From Chloracidobacterium thermophilum B (GTDB taxonomy: Bacteria; Acidobacteriota; Blastocatellia; Chloracidobacteriales; Chloracidobacteriaceae), in assembly GCF_000226295.1 (NCBI RefSeq), contig NC_016024.1:727501-791500 (forward strand): DNA of 64,000 nt, written 5' to 3'. The position numbers were made by a program, and so were the translations under genes. Numbering within the stretch: the first letter of the stretch is position 1; the number at the start of each line of letters is the position of its first letter. Positions 17,635-26,798 of the stretch are shown in pieces. The notes beneath the pieces are model-generated. The model did no database searches. It was not told the DNA's origin and was given only the letters and a program-made list of their open reading frames with translations.

Positions 17635-17954
17635 GCGTGAAAAAGCCTTGAAAACCGGAAGGAGGCTGACGCTGCAAGGGCGGGGACGCTACCACCGCCA
17701 TGGTGGAGGGTCAAGACGGCCCGGCCGCTGCTGATGACGGCCTGGCTGCCAGCCGGGCCCTTGCCAGTCTGCCCGGTGCGGCCTACGATACCTGACGGCT
17801 GATTGAGTCAGTCGCTATCTTTTGCAGTTTGTGGAGGATGACTGCCATTCGCACGCGACCTGTCCTATCGCCTCATTTCACGTCCTGACGCCCGGTAGTT
17901 TCCTCACGACCACCGTGGCGTCGGCCAACGATGTTCGCCAGGAGGAAACTCACC
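17635..17954. other. Intergenic region between divergent gcvT and the small unknown gene
   Basis: About 320 bases without a supported gene. It must hold divergent promoters for the gcv operon and for the small gene at 17955, but no convincing -35/-10 pair was found on either strand. Two overlapping reading frames on the minus strand at the left end are out-of-frame readings of the gcvT leader. Confidence 0.6.
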
Positions 17955-18188
17955 ATGACTGACAAGCCCATTCTTGATCCGTCTGTCGCCGATTCATCAC
18001 AAGCGCCCCTTTCACCTGCCACCAGGTCGGCGCAACATCCGGTCCGGCGTGACCGATCCTCTCCCCCAACCTTCCAACCCAACATGTTCGAGGACGACCT
18101 GGTATCGGCGCTGGCCGTGGCGAGGGAAAACGTCCGCGCCCGCCAGGTCTTCGATTGGGAGCGCGTCCGCCGGCAATGCGCCGTCTAG
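17955..18188 (+). CDS. Small hydrophilic protein of unknown function
   Basis: A 77-residue protein, MTDKPILDPSVADSSQ to WERVRRQCAV. The start is well supported: AGGAGG lies eight bases before the ATG. The first half is Ser/Pro/Arg-rich and probably disordered; the second half (MFEDDLVSALAVARENVRAR) should form an amphipathic helix. There is no signal peptide or membrane segment. It precedes a GT39-like membrane glycosyltransferase by 37 bases on the same strand, so the two may be coupled. I recognise no family. Part of the frame is also open in the frame of the downstream glycosyltransferase, but that reading (Arg/Ser/Pro-rich, no structure) looks like the shadow. Confidence 0.6.
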   Translation: MTDKPILDPSVADSSQAPLSPATRSAQHPVRRDRSSPPTFQPNMFEDDLVSALAVARENVRARQVFDWERVRRQCAV

Positions 18189-18225
18189 CTCCAGCCCGGC
18201 CTCCAGCCGGGCCGGCCATCGCCCG

Positions 18226-19794
18226 GTGTGGTTCATTGCACCGGGTTCGGCCCTCATCGGTGGGCTGACCCTGGCGTGGGTTTATGCCCACGGTTGGACA
18301 AATCTGTATGGCGACGGCCAGGCCCACCTGGCCATTGCCCGCAAGCTGGTGGATGTCCCGCCGGGAACGACCTGGTGGGAACGCTACATGCAACTGGGCA
18401 GCCCGTGGCTTCCGCTGCCGCATGTGCTGGCTGCACCGCTGGCACTTTCCGATACCCTCTGGCGCACCGGGCTGGCCGGCAGCCTCATTTCCTGTCTCGC
18501 CTTTGTGGCTGCGGCGACCGTGGTGTTTCAGCTTACGGCAGCGCTCACCCGGTCGCTGCCGGCCGCGCTGGTGGCGTGGCTGGCTTTTGCGCTCAACCCT
18601 TCGCTGCTCTACATCCAGACCACACCGCTGACCGAGCCGCTGTTTCTCGCCACCTGGCTGGGCAGCGCATGGTGGATGCACGACTGGACGCCACGTGGTC
18701 GGCGTGATCGTCTTGTCCTGGCGGCACTCTGTACCCTGGGGGCGCTTCTGACCCGCTATGAGGGCTGGATTCTGCTGCCAGCCGGTACGCTCTGGGTGCT
18801 CTGGTCTTCCCCCCGCCGTGGATGGGCGCGCCTGGCTGATGTGGGGCTATGGACGGGCATCGTGGGCGCGGGCGTGGGGTACTGGCTCTGGCACAACTGG
18901 GCCATCTACGGGCGGCCGCTGGAGTTTCTCGAAGGGACCTACTCGGCGCGGGGCTACTTTGCGCGCCACCGGGATGAGCTGAGTTACCTGAGCTTCGTGG
19001 TCGGACAGCCGCTTTATGCGGGCCTTGTGTTGGCGGTAACTGTCGTCATCTGCGCCACGCCGGCCACGACGCTGCTCGGGCTGCTGGGGCTGGCCGGACA
19101 GGCTGTGACGGCCTTTCGCACCCGTTGGCTTGATATGCCAACGCTGGCGGTTCTGGGGTGGCTCTGGCTGCCGCCGCTCTTTACCGGCTACAGCCTGTAT
19201 TCAGGCAACATCCAGATTTATCCGCTGTTTTTGAACAACCGCTATGGCCTGGTGGCACTGCCGGCGCTGGCCGTTGGTATCGGGTTGGGTGTGGCCTACC
19301 TGCAGGCCCGCTTCCCAAAGCAGCCGGTCTGGGTGGCCGTTGGTGTAGGGCTGGTGTGTGTCGGGCAATCCCTGTGGTGGCTGCGGGATGGCGTCTATCA
19401 GCTCGCCGTCTTTCAGGAAGCCTACCGGGTGCAGTTTACGTCGCTGGGGCGTGAACGCCGGGCGCTGGCGCAGTTTCTCCGGTCGCAGCCGGCCTTTCGG
19501 TCCCTTCTGGTGCAACCGTCCGGCGGCTGCGTTGCGCTGTTTGCCGGTGAACTGTCGTCTGTCATTGCCCAGGGCGGATTGTCTTACGCCCACATCCTGC
19601 ACGAGGGGCGTGCGGAGTGGCACAGCCTGGAAAAATCCATTCCCTCCACGGTGACATGGTTGGTGGTCGGGCGCGGGGATGAGCTGGAGCGAAAGCTTCA
19701 GCAGCAACCAGCCGGGTACGAAGACTTCACCCCGGTATGGGTTTCGGAGCAGGGCACCTTCCGCGTCCTGTGCCGAAACCGGCCCGCGCCGTAG
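18226..19794 (+). CDS. Polytopic membrane glycosyltransferase, GT39/ArnT-like (GT-C fold)
   Basis: About 522 residues with 10-11 membrane segments. After the first segment comes HGWTNLYGDGQAHLAIARKL, an acidic loop of the type that holds the catalytic Asp of GT-C enzymes using polyprenyl-phosphate sugars. Then come LNPSLLYIQTTPLTEPLFLA, LTRYEGWILLPAGTLWVLW and NNRYGLVALPALAVGIGLGV, and a soluble C-terminal domain of about 140 residues. The enzyme probably glycosylates a lipid or protein on the periplasmic face. The GTG at 18226 is the first start after the small upstream gene; the frame is open back to 17974 but that part does not look coding. It converges on ftsZ with a 31-base gap and no visible terminator. 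Confidence 0.75.
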   Translation: MWFIAPGSALIGGLTLAWVYAHGWTNLYGDGQAHLAIARKLVDVPPGTTWWERYMQLGSPWLPLPHVLAAPLALSDTLWRTGLAGSLISCLAFVAAATVVFQLTAALTRSLPAALVAWLAFALNPSLLYIQTTPLTEPLFLATWLGSAWWMHDWTPRGRRDRLVLAALCTLGALLTRYEGWILLPAGTLWVLWSSPRRGWARLADVGLWTGIVGAGVGYWLWHNWAIYGRPLEFLEGTYSARGYFARHRDELSYLSFVVGQPLYAGLVLAVTVVICATPATTLLGLLGLAGQAVTAFRTRWLDMPTLAVLGWLWLPPLFTGYSLYSGNIQIYPLFLNNRYGLVALPALAVGIGLGVAYLQARFPKQPVWVAVGVGLVCVGQSLWWLRDGVYQLAVFQEAYRVQFTSLGRERRALAQFLRSQPAFRSLLVQPSGGCVALFAGELSSVIAQGGLSYAHILHEGRAEWHSLEKSIPSTVTWLVVGRGDELERKLQQQPAGYEDFTPVWVSEQGTFRVLCRNRPAP

Positions 19795-19825
19795 GTATCA
19801 ACGGCGATGGCCGGTTTCCAGAAGG

Positions 19826-20986
19826 CTATTCGGATTTCCGGCGCAAAAAGGTTGGTGCGTCAAGGTCCGCTTCGGCAGCGGGTGCGGTTGGTTTGGAGCC
19901 GGGCGCCACACGCCCAAACGAAGGCACCGAAACCACGTTACTGGCCACCACGGTTGACGCCGTTGGCTCGTTGGCTGCCTGGGCGGCCTGGTCGAAGCCG
20001 GTCGCAATGACCGTAATCTTCATTGCATCCTGCATTCGTTCGTCAATGACCGCGCCAAAGATGATGTTGGCTTCCGGGTGCGCCGCTTTCTGGATGATGG
20101 AGGTGGCTTCATTGACTTCGTGAAGAGTGAGGTTGCTGCCGCCGGTGATATTGACGAGTACGCCATGGGCGCCTTCGATGGAGGCTTCTTCGAGCAACGG
20201 GCTGGCAATAGCAGCGTTGGTAGCCTGGATGGCACGATTTTCGCCGGAGGCCTGTCCCGTGCCCATCAGGGCAATGCCGGAGCCGCGCATGATGGTGCGT
20301 ACATCGGCAAAGTCGAGGTTAATCATGCCCGGCACCGTGATGAGGTCAGAAATACCCTGCACGGCCTGCCGCAGCACGTCATCCGCCATGCGGAAGGAAT
20401 CCGCCAGGGAAGTATTGCGATCAACGGTCGTCAACAGGCGGTCATTGGGAATGGTGATGATGGTGTCCACACACTCGTGGAGTTCGCGGATGCCTTTTTC
20501 GGCGTTCTGCATCCGGCGGCGGCCTTCAAACCCGAAGGGCTTGGTGACGACGGCCACGGTCAGAATCTCCAGTTCGCTGGCCAGTCCGGCCACAATGGGC
20601 GCGGCGCCGGTGCCCGTGCCGCCGCCCATGCCGGCCGTGATGAACACCATATCCGCACCTTCGAGTGCATCAATGATTTTTTCCGTATCTTCAAGCGCGG
20701 CATCCCGTCCCACCTGTGGGTCAGCTCCGGCACCCAGTCCACGTGTCCGCTTGCTGCCAATCTGAATCTTGACCGGGGCTTTCGACATGCTGAGGGCTTG
20801 CAGATCGGTATTGACCACCAAAAAGGAAATCCCTTCAATACCGGACTCAATCATCCGGTTGACGGCATTCCCGCCGCCCCCTCCAACACCAATGACCTTG
20901 ATGTTTGCGCCTTTTGAGATGGTATTTTCCACGAATTCAAACCTCACTGGGGGTGGACTCGATGACCGCTTGTTCTCTGCTCCCAT
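19826..20986 (-). CDS. ftsZ: Cell division protein FtsZ
   Basis: A 386-residue tubulin-like GTPase that forms the division ring. It has [20 protein letters not shown], the tubulin signature [32 protein letters not shown], and the T7-loop stretch [19 protein letters not shown] short variable linker leads to the conserved C-terminal peptide [11 protein letters not shown], which docks FtsA and other partners. It is the last gene of the division/wall cluster, 66 bases after ftsA. AGGAGG lies ten bases before the ATG. A weak internal promoter may overlap the end of ftsA. Confidence 0.98.
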   Translation of the reverse strand: MGAENKRSSSPPPVRFEFVENTISKGANIKVIGVGGGGGNAVNRMIESGIEGISFLVVNTDLQALSMSKAPVKIQIGSKRTRGLGAGADPQVGRDAALEDTEKIIDALEGADMVFITAGMGGGTGTGAAPIVAGLASELEILTVAVVTKPFGFEGRRRMQNAEKGIRELHECVDTIITIPNDRLLTTVDRNTSLADSFRMADDVLRQAVQGISDLITVPGMINLDFADVRTIMRGSGIALMGTGQASGENRAIQATNAAIASPLLEEASIEGAHGVLVNITGGSNLTLHEVNEATSIIQKAAHPEANIIFGAVIDERMQDAMKITVIATGFDQAAQAANEPTASTVVASNVVSVPSFGRVAPGSKPTAPAAEADLDAPTFLRRKSE

Positions 20987-21045
20987 GGGATAATTGCCTC
21001 CTGCCCGTAACCTGGATCGGGAACCGTCTTCCTGGTAAAGAAAAT

Positions 21046-21074
21046 ACTATATTCAGCGCGCCGAATTCGGCGAA
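21046..21074 (-). promoter_or_regulatory. Possible internal promoter for ftsZ
   Basis: On the minus strand TTCGCC (21069-21074) is followed after 17 bases by TATAGT (21046-21051), overlapping the 3' end of ftsA. The -35 box is weak. A 12-bp palindrome GCCGAATTCGGC (21060-21071) overlaps the -35 end and might be an operator. ftsZ often has its own promoter, which is the main reason to list it. Confidence 0.35.
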
Positions 21075-22303
21075 GAAAAGAAACTTTTTATCCCTGCCAG
21101 CCAGTGGCGCCAACTTGTTTCCCGCTGCCGCAAATAGTGATTGGCACGTGGTCGAATGCTTGAAAGAATAAGCCCGATGGCTGTTGACCACTCAGCACGG
21201 CGCAGTTCCTCGTTGAGACCGTCCAAACCCATTGGCACGCCGATCCGAACCGGAAGGTCAAGCATCCGTTCGGCCAGTTCAGGAATACCGGACAAGAGAC
21301 TGCCGCCGCCTGTCAAGACCAATCCGCTGGACAACTTTTTCTCAAAACCTGCCTTCTGAAGATTCTCCTGAATTTCCTTGAAAATCTCCTCTGCCCGTGG
21401 CTGAAGCATTTCGCAGAGCACCTGCCGCGAAAGCATCCGCGACCGCCCGCCAGAAGCAGTAACTTCAAGCTGTTCCTGTCGCTCGTTGGGGTGCAGAAGC
21501 GAAGAGAAAACGCATCCAAAAGTCTGTTTGATGCGTTCAGCTTCGGGAACCGGTGAACGAAGCCCAACCGCAATGTCGTTGGTGAAATGCGTGCCCCCGA
21601 TACCGAACATCGCCGTGTGGCGCACCGCCCCGCGTTGGAAGACCGCAAGGCTGGTGATTTCACCACCAATATCAACGATGGCCGTACCATATTCACGTTC
21701 TTCTTCGGTGAGGGTGGCTGTCGCAGCCGCAAGGGAACCAAGGGTGAGGTCTTCGACAATGATACCCAGCCGGTTGGCGCTTGTCACGATGTTTTGCGAT
21801 GCCGTGACCGGCGAAGTCACGATATGTACGGAAACTTCGAGCCGCATCCCCAACATACCGAGGGGATCGCCAATTCCATCCTGTTCGTCCACCACAAACT
21901 CCTGGGGCAGGACCTCGACGATACCCCGGTCTGAGGGCAGGTTGACGGCACTGGCCTGTTCGATAACCCGCTGGATGTCCGTGCCTGTAATCTGCCGGTT
22001 GCGGCTCGACACCGCCACCACGCCATGCCCGTTGAGACCGCGCACATGTAGTCCTGACAGGCTGGCATGAACCGAAGCAATTTCAAAGCCGGCCATTTTT
22101 TCAGCTTCCGTCAGGCACTGGCGAATGGTCTCTTCAGCCTGTTCGATGCTGACCACAACCCCCTTGCGGATGCCCTTCGAGGGCACATCGGCGTAGCCAG
22201 CCACCGTCCAGCGCGCCCGATCCGGTACCGGTGTGGCAATGACCATGCGGGTCCGGGTCGAGCCAAGGTCAAGGCTGGCAAGGTAGGGTGTGGCGCGCGC
22301 CAT
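21053..22303 (-). CDS. ftsA: Cell division protein FtsA
   Basis: A 416-residue actin-like ATPase that anchors FtsZ to the membrane. It has the phosphate-1 motif in LASLDLGSTRTRMVIA, the 1C domain (AGFEIASVHASLSGLHVRGL), VEVLPQEFVVDEQDGIGDPL, a phosphate-2 motif in YGTAIVDIGGEITSLAVFQR, and the adenosine motif SSGLVLTGGGSLLSGIPELA. The C-terminus (SWRHWLAGIKSFFSS) is the amphipathic membrane-targeting helix expected in FtsA. It starts eight bases after ftsQ stops. Confidence 0.97.
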   Translation of the reverse strand: MARATPYLASLDLGSTRTRMVIATPVPDRARWTVAGYADVPSKGIRKGVVVSIEQAEETIRQCLTEAEKMAGFEIASVHASLSGLHVRGLNGHGVVAVSSRNRQITGTDIQRVIEQASAVNLPSDRGIVEVLPQEFVVDEQDGIGDPLGMLGMRLEVSVHIVTSPVTASQNIVTSANRLGIIVEDLTLGSLAAATATLTEEEREYGTAIVDIGGEITSLAVFQRGAVRHTAMFGIGGTHFTNDIAVGLRSPVPEAERIKQTFGCVFSSLLHPNERQEQLEVTASGGRSRMLSRQVLCEMLQPRAEEIFKEIQENLQKAGFEKKLSSGLVLTGGGSLLSGIPELAERMLDLPVRIGVPMGLDGLNEELRRAEWSTAIGLILSSIRPRANHYLRQRETSWRHWLAGIKSFFSSPNSAR

Positions 22304-22311
22304 AGTCCGTG

Positions 22312-23328
22312 CTACCTCCGCGCTGCCGAACCCGCCTGGCGGGAAGTGGATTTGGGAGCAGCTTTCGGGGGGGACGACATTGCCTTGGCGCCGGTCGTTG
22401 TCCGGGCTGGAGGGGCAGGCAGGCGTTCATCGAACTCCAGGTTGACCTGCCGGGCGCTCACCATGTTGACCGTCTTGAGATAGGGCGCTTTCTCGAAGAT
22501 ACGCGGATCAGAAAAGCGCATGCGTTCAAGAATCGAGGTGTCACGGCGCTGAAGCGCGTCCACGATTTCACAGGCATGGAGGAGCCGTTCCCGAAAGTCC
22601 TCCCGGCCCAGTCCAACGACAATGCGGCTATTACGAAGCTGAACGCGCACGTCCTGAAGCTGCGACAGGTCAACGGATTCAATACGTTCGGAAAGGCGTG
22701 GTTCGGCCGCGTCGAGCGCCCAGGTGAGGTTACGGTACAGTTGCAGCCGCTCGCGGTTTTCGCGGCGTCCGGCTGCATCGCGGTCGGACGCCAAACCAAC
22801 GGCCAACACAGGTGGCTCTCCATCGGTATCCGGGTCGTACGCCGCAATCACGACCCCTTCTTCATCCAGCCAGACGAGGTTGCTGCGTTCAGCCATCTGG
22901 GCCAGCACAAACGGTTTGCGTTCCTCGACCACGATCCGCAGCGTGTCCGGCAGAATACGCACGATCCGGGCCTGCCGCACCCGGGGCAGGCTTTCCAGGT
23001 TCTGGCGCAGCGTCGGGAGCGAGACCGTCAGCAGGGAGCCGGTGGACTGCTGGCGGACGAGACGCTCGATGTCCTCCGCAACGGGCGGCTGACAACCAAT
23101 AACCTCCACCTGACGCAGCAGAAACAGGGATGACCGCGTCATGGCCAGCCCAAGACTGCTCAGTCCGACCAGCAGTACAACCCAGAGGATGCCGGTCCGC
23201 CAGGCATAAAGTTGCTCCCATACCGCTCCCTGCCGCGTGCGCGGGATACGGATGGCCGCTGCCTCGCGCGTCTGTTCACGACGGGAAGGTAGGACCTGGC
23301 GGGTTGTGCGTTTGTGAGCCACCGACAC
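22312..23328 (-). CDS. ftsQ: Cell division protein FtsQ
   Basis: A 338-residue bitopic divisome protein. There is a basic cytoplasmic N-terminus (about 1-45), one membrane segment (ILWVVLLVGLSSLGLAM), then a POTRA domain starting LFLLRQVEVIGCQPPVAEDI. The beta domain has LPRVRQARIVRILPDTLRIV, VEERKPFVLAQ and NLVWLDEEGVVI. The last 35 residues form a Lys/Ala/Pro-rich tail with no counterpart in short FtsQ proteins. A GTG start is used. It lies between murB and ftsA. Confidence 0.93.
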   Translation of the reverse strand: MSVAHKRTTRQVLPSRREQTREAAAIRIPRTRQGAVWEQLYAWRTGILWVVLLVGLSSLGLAMTRSSLFLLRQVEVIGCQPPVAEDIERLVRQQSTGSLLTVSLPTLRQNLESLPRVRQARIVRILPDTLRIVVEERKPFVLAQMAERSNLVWLDEEGVVIAAYDPDTDGEPPVLAVGLASDRDAAGRRENRERLQLYRNLTWALDAAEPRLSERIESVDLSQLQDVRVQLRNSRIVVGLGREDFRERLLHACEIVDALQRRDTSILERMRFSDPRIFEKAPYLKTVNMVSARQVNLEFDERLPAPPARTTTGAKAMSSPPKAAPKSTSRQAGSAARR

Positions 23329-23364
23329 GTTACGACTCCTGACGGCTTCAATCCAGGAACATCC

Positions 23365-24261
23365 TTACTCCCAGACTTCGACTTCCATATCGAGTTCAAT
23401 GCCACGTGCTTCGCGTACACGTGACCGAATCCGCTCAATGAGGGCAAAGACATCGGCTGCCCGTGCTGACCCATTCGTGACAATGAAGTTGGCATGGACT
23501 GGAGAAATGGTTGCCCCGCCGATGGTTTCACCTTTCATGCCAAGTTCGTCAATGATGCGCCCGGTAGCCAGCCCCGGCCCCGGATTTTTGAAAATGCAAC
23601 CGGCGCTGTTGTCCCTGACCGGTTGCGTCGCTGCCCGGTGGCGACGGTACTCCGCAATTTCGGCCCGGCTGGCCTCCGGGTTGCCGGGCCGGAGTTGAAG
23701 TGTCGTCCCCAGAATCAGGTCCCGTTCGGTAAATGGAGAGTGACGGTAGGCAAAATCCAGCGTCTCCCGTGGCAGTGTCACGATGCGCCGCTCGCGGGCG
23801 ACATCCACCGAGACGATGACATCGGCAATTTCATAGCCATGCGAGCCGGCGTTCATCTTCACGGCACCGCCAACGCTGCCGGGAATCGGCGCCAGCCCTT
23901 CAATCCCGGACAATCCCCGGTCGGCGCACTGGTTGACGAGCCGGGGCAGGCTGTAACCGGCCGGCACTTTGACCTGACAGCCCTCAAACCTCACGGGCGT
24001 TTTGAGTTGCCGCAGACTGATGGCAACGCGGTCGAGTGGCCCATCCGCCACCAGGAGATTTGTGCCGTAGCCCAGCGGACTCCAGCGCAAACCGTGTTCT
24101 TCCAGCCTGGCCACCAGGGCGGCCGCTTTTTCCGGCGTGTCGGGAAAGGCCACACAGGCGATTTCCCCACCCGTGCGCAGTGAAGTCAGGTGGCGCATCG
24201 GCTGGTGAAAGCGGGCTGCGACATCGAGTTCGGCACAGATTTCCTCAACAGACTTGGGCAT
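23365..24261 (-). CDS. murB: UDP-N-acetylenolpyruvoylglucosamine reductase MurB
   Basis: A 298-residue FAD enzyme that reduces UDP-GlcNAc-enolpyruvate to UDP-MurNAc. The FAD-binding part shows HLTSLRTGGEIACVAFPDT, WSPLGYGTNLLVADGPL and GLAPIPGSVGGAVKMNAGSH. Later come YRHSPF and NSAGCIFKNPG, where a Cys replaces the usual proton-donating Ser, as in type II MurB proteins. HANFIVTNGSARAADVF closes the fold. The ATG at 24261 overlaps the murC stop by 17 bases and has AAGG upstream, so translation is probably coupled. Confidence 0.97.
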   Translation of the reverse strand: MPKSVEEICAELDVAARFHQPMRHLTSLRTGGEIACVAFPDTPEKAAALVARLEEHGLRWSPLGYGTNLLVADGPLDRVAISLRQLKTPVRFEGCQVKVPAGYSLPRLVNQCADRGLSGIEGLAPIPGSVGGAVKMNAGSHGYEIADVIVSVDVARERRIVTLPRETLDFAYRHSPFTERDLILGTTLQLRPGNPEASRAEIAEYRRHRAATQPVRDNSAGCIFKNPGPGLATGRIIDELGMKGETIGGATISPVHANFIVTNGSARAADVFALIERIRSRVREARGIELDMEVEVWE

Positions 24262-25612
24262 CCTGCAAAAACCTTTCACCAAGCTGCCAGACATTACCTG
24301 CCCCCACGGTCAACAGCACATCGCCGGGACGAAGTTGCGCCGCAACGGCTGGCAGGGCCGCATCGAGCGCGCCAACAGCCTGCACGGCCGGATGTCCCGC
24401 CGCCTGTACGGCTGCTGCCAGCGCCGCCGCTGTCACCCCGGGCAGGGGTGTTTCGCCCGCCGGGTAAATATCCACGATACAAACCACATCCGCCTCCCGC
24501 AGCACCGTTACGAACTCAGCAAACAGATGCTGTGTCCGCGTGTAGCGGTGCGGCTGAAACACCAGAACGATCCGGCGTCCGGCGCTGCGCGCTGCATCAA
24601 GTACGGCGGCAATCTCAACCGGGTGGTGGCCGTAATCGTCAATGACGAGAACATTATTCCTTTCCCCACGAATTTGGAACCGTCTGGAAACATTTTCAAA
24701 CATTTCCAGACCCGTTTGTACATCTTTGAAGTCTAAACCAAGTTCCAGTCCAGCGGCGATAGCCGCCAGTGCGTTGTGGATGGCGTGCCGGCCCGGTACG
24801 CGCAGCCGGACCGGGCCCAGACAAGCCGGCCCGCGCCAGACCGTAAAGCGCCAGCCGAAGGGCTTTTGGGGAACAATGTCTGCCGCCCGAATCTGGGCTT
24901 CCGCCGCCTGGATGCCGTACAGCGTACAGCGCCGGGTCAACCGGGGCAGCAGCGCCTGCACACCGGCATCGTCAGCGCAGGCAATGACCACGCCTGTTTC
25001 CGGTACGCCCTCGGCAAACCATACGAAATGGTCGAGGATAGCGTCGAAATCACGGTAAAAATCGAGATGGTCGCGGTCCACATTGGTGATGATTGCCAGC
25101 GTACGCGGCAGCTTGAGAAACGAGCCATCGCTTTCGTCAGCTTCGGCGACAAAGTGCGGCCCCGTCCCGACCATCGCCCCACTGCCGAGATCGGCAAAGG
25201 CCGCGCCAATGACGGCGGTTGGGTCCTGTCCGGCCGCGCGCAGTATCGTGGCAACCATGGCACTGGTCGTCGTCTTACCGTGCGCACCAGCGACAGCCAC
25301 GGCCACCTTGCCTGCCATGAGTTCGGCCAGCATCTCCGCCCGGTGCACAATGGGGATGCCCCGGGCCTGGGCTGCCAGCCGCTCCGGGTTGTCGGCTTTG
25401 ACGGCCGTGGAAACGACGACCCGCTGAGCATCGCCAAGCTGTTCCGGTGCGTGCCCGATGAAAACCTGCGCACCCAGCGCCTGCAGGCGGGCGGTTGTCG
25501 CCGAAGCCGCCAAATCCGACCCGGAAATCTGCCAGCCACGCCGGAGGGCGACTTCGGCAATGCTGCTCATACCGCTGCCCCCAATGCCGATGAAGTGCAA
25601 GTGCTCAGCCAT
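24245..25612 (-). CDS. murC: UDP-N-acetylmuramate-L-alanine ligase MurC
   Basis: A 455-residue ATP-dependent ligase that adds L-Ala to UDP-MurNAc. It has MAEHLHFIGIGGSGMSSIAE, the P-loop VAVAGAHGKTTTSAMVATIL, FVAEADESDGSFLKLPR, ITNVDRDHLDFY, and the C-terminal VLVIDDYGHHPVEIAAVLDA with VFQPHRYTRTQHLF. The ATG at 25612 lies eight bases after murG stops, with AGGT just upstream; longer readings would overlap murG. Confidence 0.98.
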   Translation of the reverse strand: MAEHLHFIGIGGSGMSSIAEVALRRGWQISGSDLAASATTARLQALGAQVFIGHAPEQLGDAQRVVVSTAVKADNPERLAAQARGIPIVHRAEMLAELMAGKVAVAVAGAHGKTTTSAMVATILRAAGQDPTAVIGAAFADLGSGAMVGTGPHFVAEADESDGSFLKLPRTLAIITNVDRDHLDFYRDFDAILDHFVWFAEGVPETGVVIACADDAGVQALLPRLTRRCTLYGIQAAEAQIRAADIVPQKPFGWRFTVWRGPACLGPVRLRVPGRHAIHNALAAIAAGLELGLDFKDVQTGLEMFENVSRRFQIRGERNNVLVIDDYGHHPVEIAAVLDAARSAGRRIVLVFQPHRYTRTQHLFAEFVTVLREADVVCIVDIYPAGETPLPGVTAAALAAAVQAAGHPAVQAVGALDAALPAVAAQLRPGDVLLTVGAGNVWQLGERFLQDAQVC

Positions 25613-25619
25613 GACTACC

Positions 25620-26696
25620 TCATCCTGGGCGATGCAGAATCTGGAACGCAACATCTACGGTGCGTTCGGCTGCGTGTGGTCGCGCCAGCGCCCGGCTGGC
25701 GGCTTCCATCCGGGCCAGCCGCGCCGGGTCAGCCAGCAGCTCCAGAATCGTCCGGGCCAGTTTTTCACCCGTCAGTTCGGCCTGTACGATCATCTCTCCG
25801 GCGCCGGCGCGGACAAACGCCTCGGCATTCCGGCGCTGGTGATCGTCGGCAGCCTGGGGGAAGGGGATGAAAATGGCCGCGCGCCCGGCAGCGGCCACCT
25901 CGGCGATGGTGGCGGCTCCGGCGCGGCAGACCAGCACATCGGCGGCGGCCATGGCTTCGGCCATGGCGTGGATAAAAGGCTGTACGTCGGCCTGCACACC
26001 GGCTGCCGCATAGGCGGCACGTACCATTTCGACATCGCGCTCGCCCGTCTGGTGAACAATCCGCAAACCGGGATGGGCTGCCAGCCAGGGCGCGGCTTCC
26101 GCCATGGCGCGGTTGATGGCCTGCGCCCCCTGGCTGCCGCCAAACACCAGCACGTGCCGGCGCGGAGCCTCGGCCGGGCGGGGCGGAATCTGCTCAAACT
26201 CGGCGCGTACCGGCGTCCCGGTCAGGACGGCCCTGGCCCCGAAGTACGCGGCGGTTTCCTGGTAAGACACGGCGGCGGCGGTGACGAAGCGGGCGAGTAT
26301 CCGGTTGGTCAGGCCGGGCAGGACATTGACTTCAACGGCCAGGGTCGGGACACCCCGCATGATCGCCGCCAGCATCGCCAGCCCGGAGGCATAGCCGCCG
26401 ACTCCGACGGCAATATCCGGCTTGAAACGCCCGATGAGTTGCCAGGCTTTCCAGAAGCCGACAGGCAATACGGCCAGACTCTGGAAACGGCGCTGCCAGG
26501 AAACGTTGTTGAGTGCGCCGGAGGGGATGAACGTCAGCTCGAAACCGGCCGCCGGGACGAGTTTCTTTTCCAGCCCGCGTTCTGTCCCCACAAAATGGAC
26601 TTCCGTGGTGGCATCACGTTGCCGGAACGCCTGGGCAATGGCAATGCCGGGGAAAATGTGTCCGCCGGTGCCGCCGGCCGCCATCAGGACACGCAC
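25620..26696 (-). CDS. murG: UDP-GlcNAc transferase MurG (lipid II synthesis)
   Basis: A 358-residue GT28 enzyme that transfers GlcNAc to lipid I on the inner face of the membrane. It has the GTGGH loop in MRVLMAAGGTGGHIFPGIAI, FVGTERGLEKKLVPAAGFEL, IAVGVGGYASGLAMLAAIMR, LVFGGSQGAQAINRAMAE, and the donor-site stretch VCRAGAATIAEVAAAGRAAI with PFPQAADDHQRRNAEAF. The common EQN acceptor-loop motif is EVN here. A GTG start is used. Confidence 0.97.
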   Translation of the reverse strand: MRVLMAAGGTGGHIFPGIAIAQAFRQRDATTEVHFVGTERGLEKKLVPAAGFELTFIPSGALNNVSWQRRFQSLAVLPVGFWKAWQLIGRFKPDIAVGVGGYASGLAMLAAIMRGVPTLAVEVNVLPGLTNRILARFVTAAAVSYQETAAYFGARAVLTGTPVRAEFEQIPPRPAEAPRRHVLVFGGSQGAQAINRAMAEAAPWLAAHPGLRIVHQTGERDVEMVRAAYAAAGVQADVQPFIHAMAEAMAAADVLVCRAGAATIAEVAAAGRAAIFIPFPQAADDHQRRNAEAFVRAGAGEMIVQAELTGEKLARTILELLADPARLARMEAASRALARPHAAERTVDVAFQILHRPG

Positions 26697-26798
26697 GCTG
26701 CACGCCTCTTGTCTCTCAAAAATTCGCCCTGGCTGTGGCCGGGTACGGCTTTCGATCCGTTTGCCAACCGTGGCCGTTTGCCAACCGTGGACGCGGTT

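Noticed and set aside
17635-17900. Glycine riboswitch in front of gcvT
   Set aside because: Expected from context, but the conserved aptamer core sequences could not be found on the minus strand.
17974-18225. N-terminal extension of the GT39-like protein
   Set aside because: It overlaps the small gene with the good ribosome-binding site and has Arg/Ser/Pro-rich composition without structure, so it looks like an out-of-frame reading.
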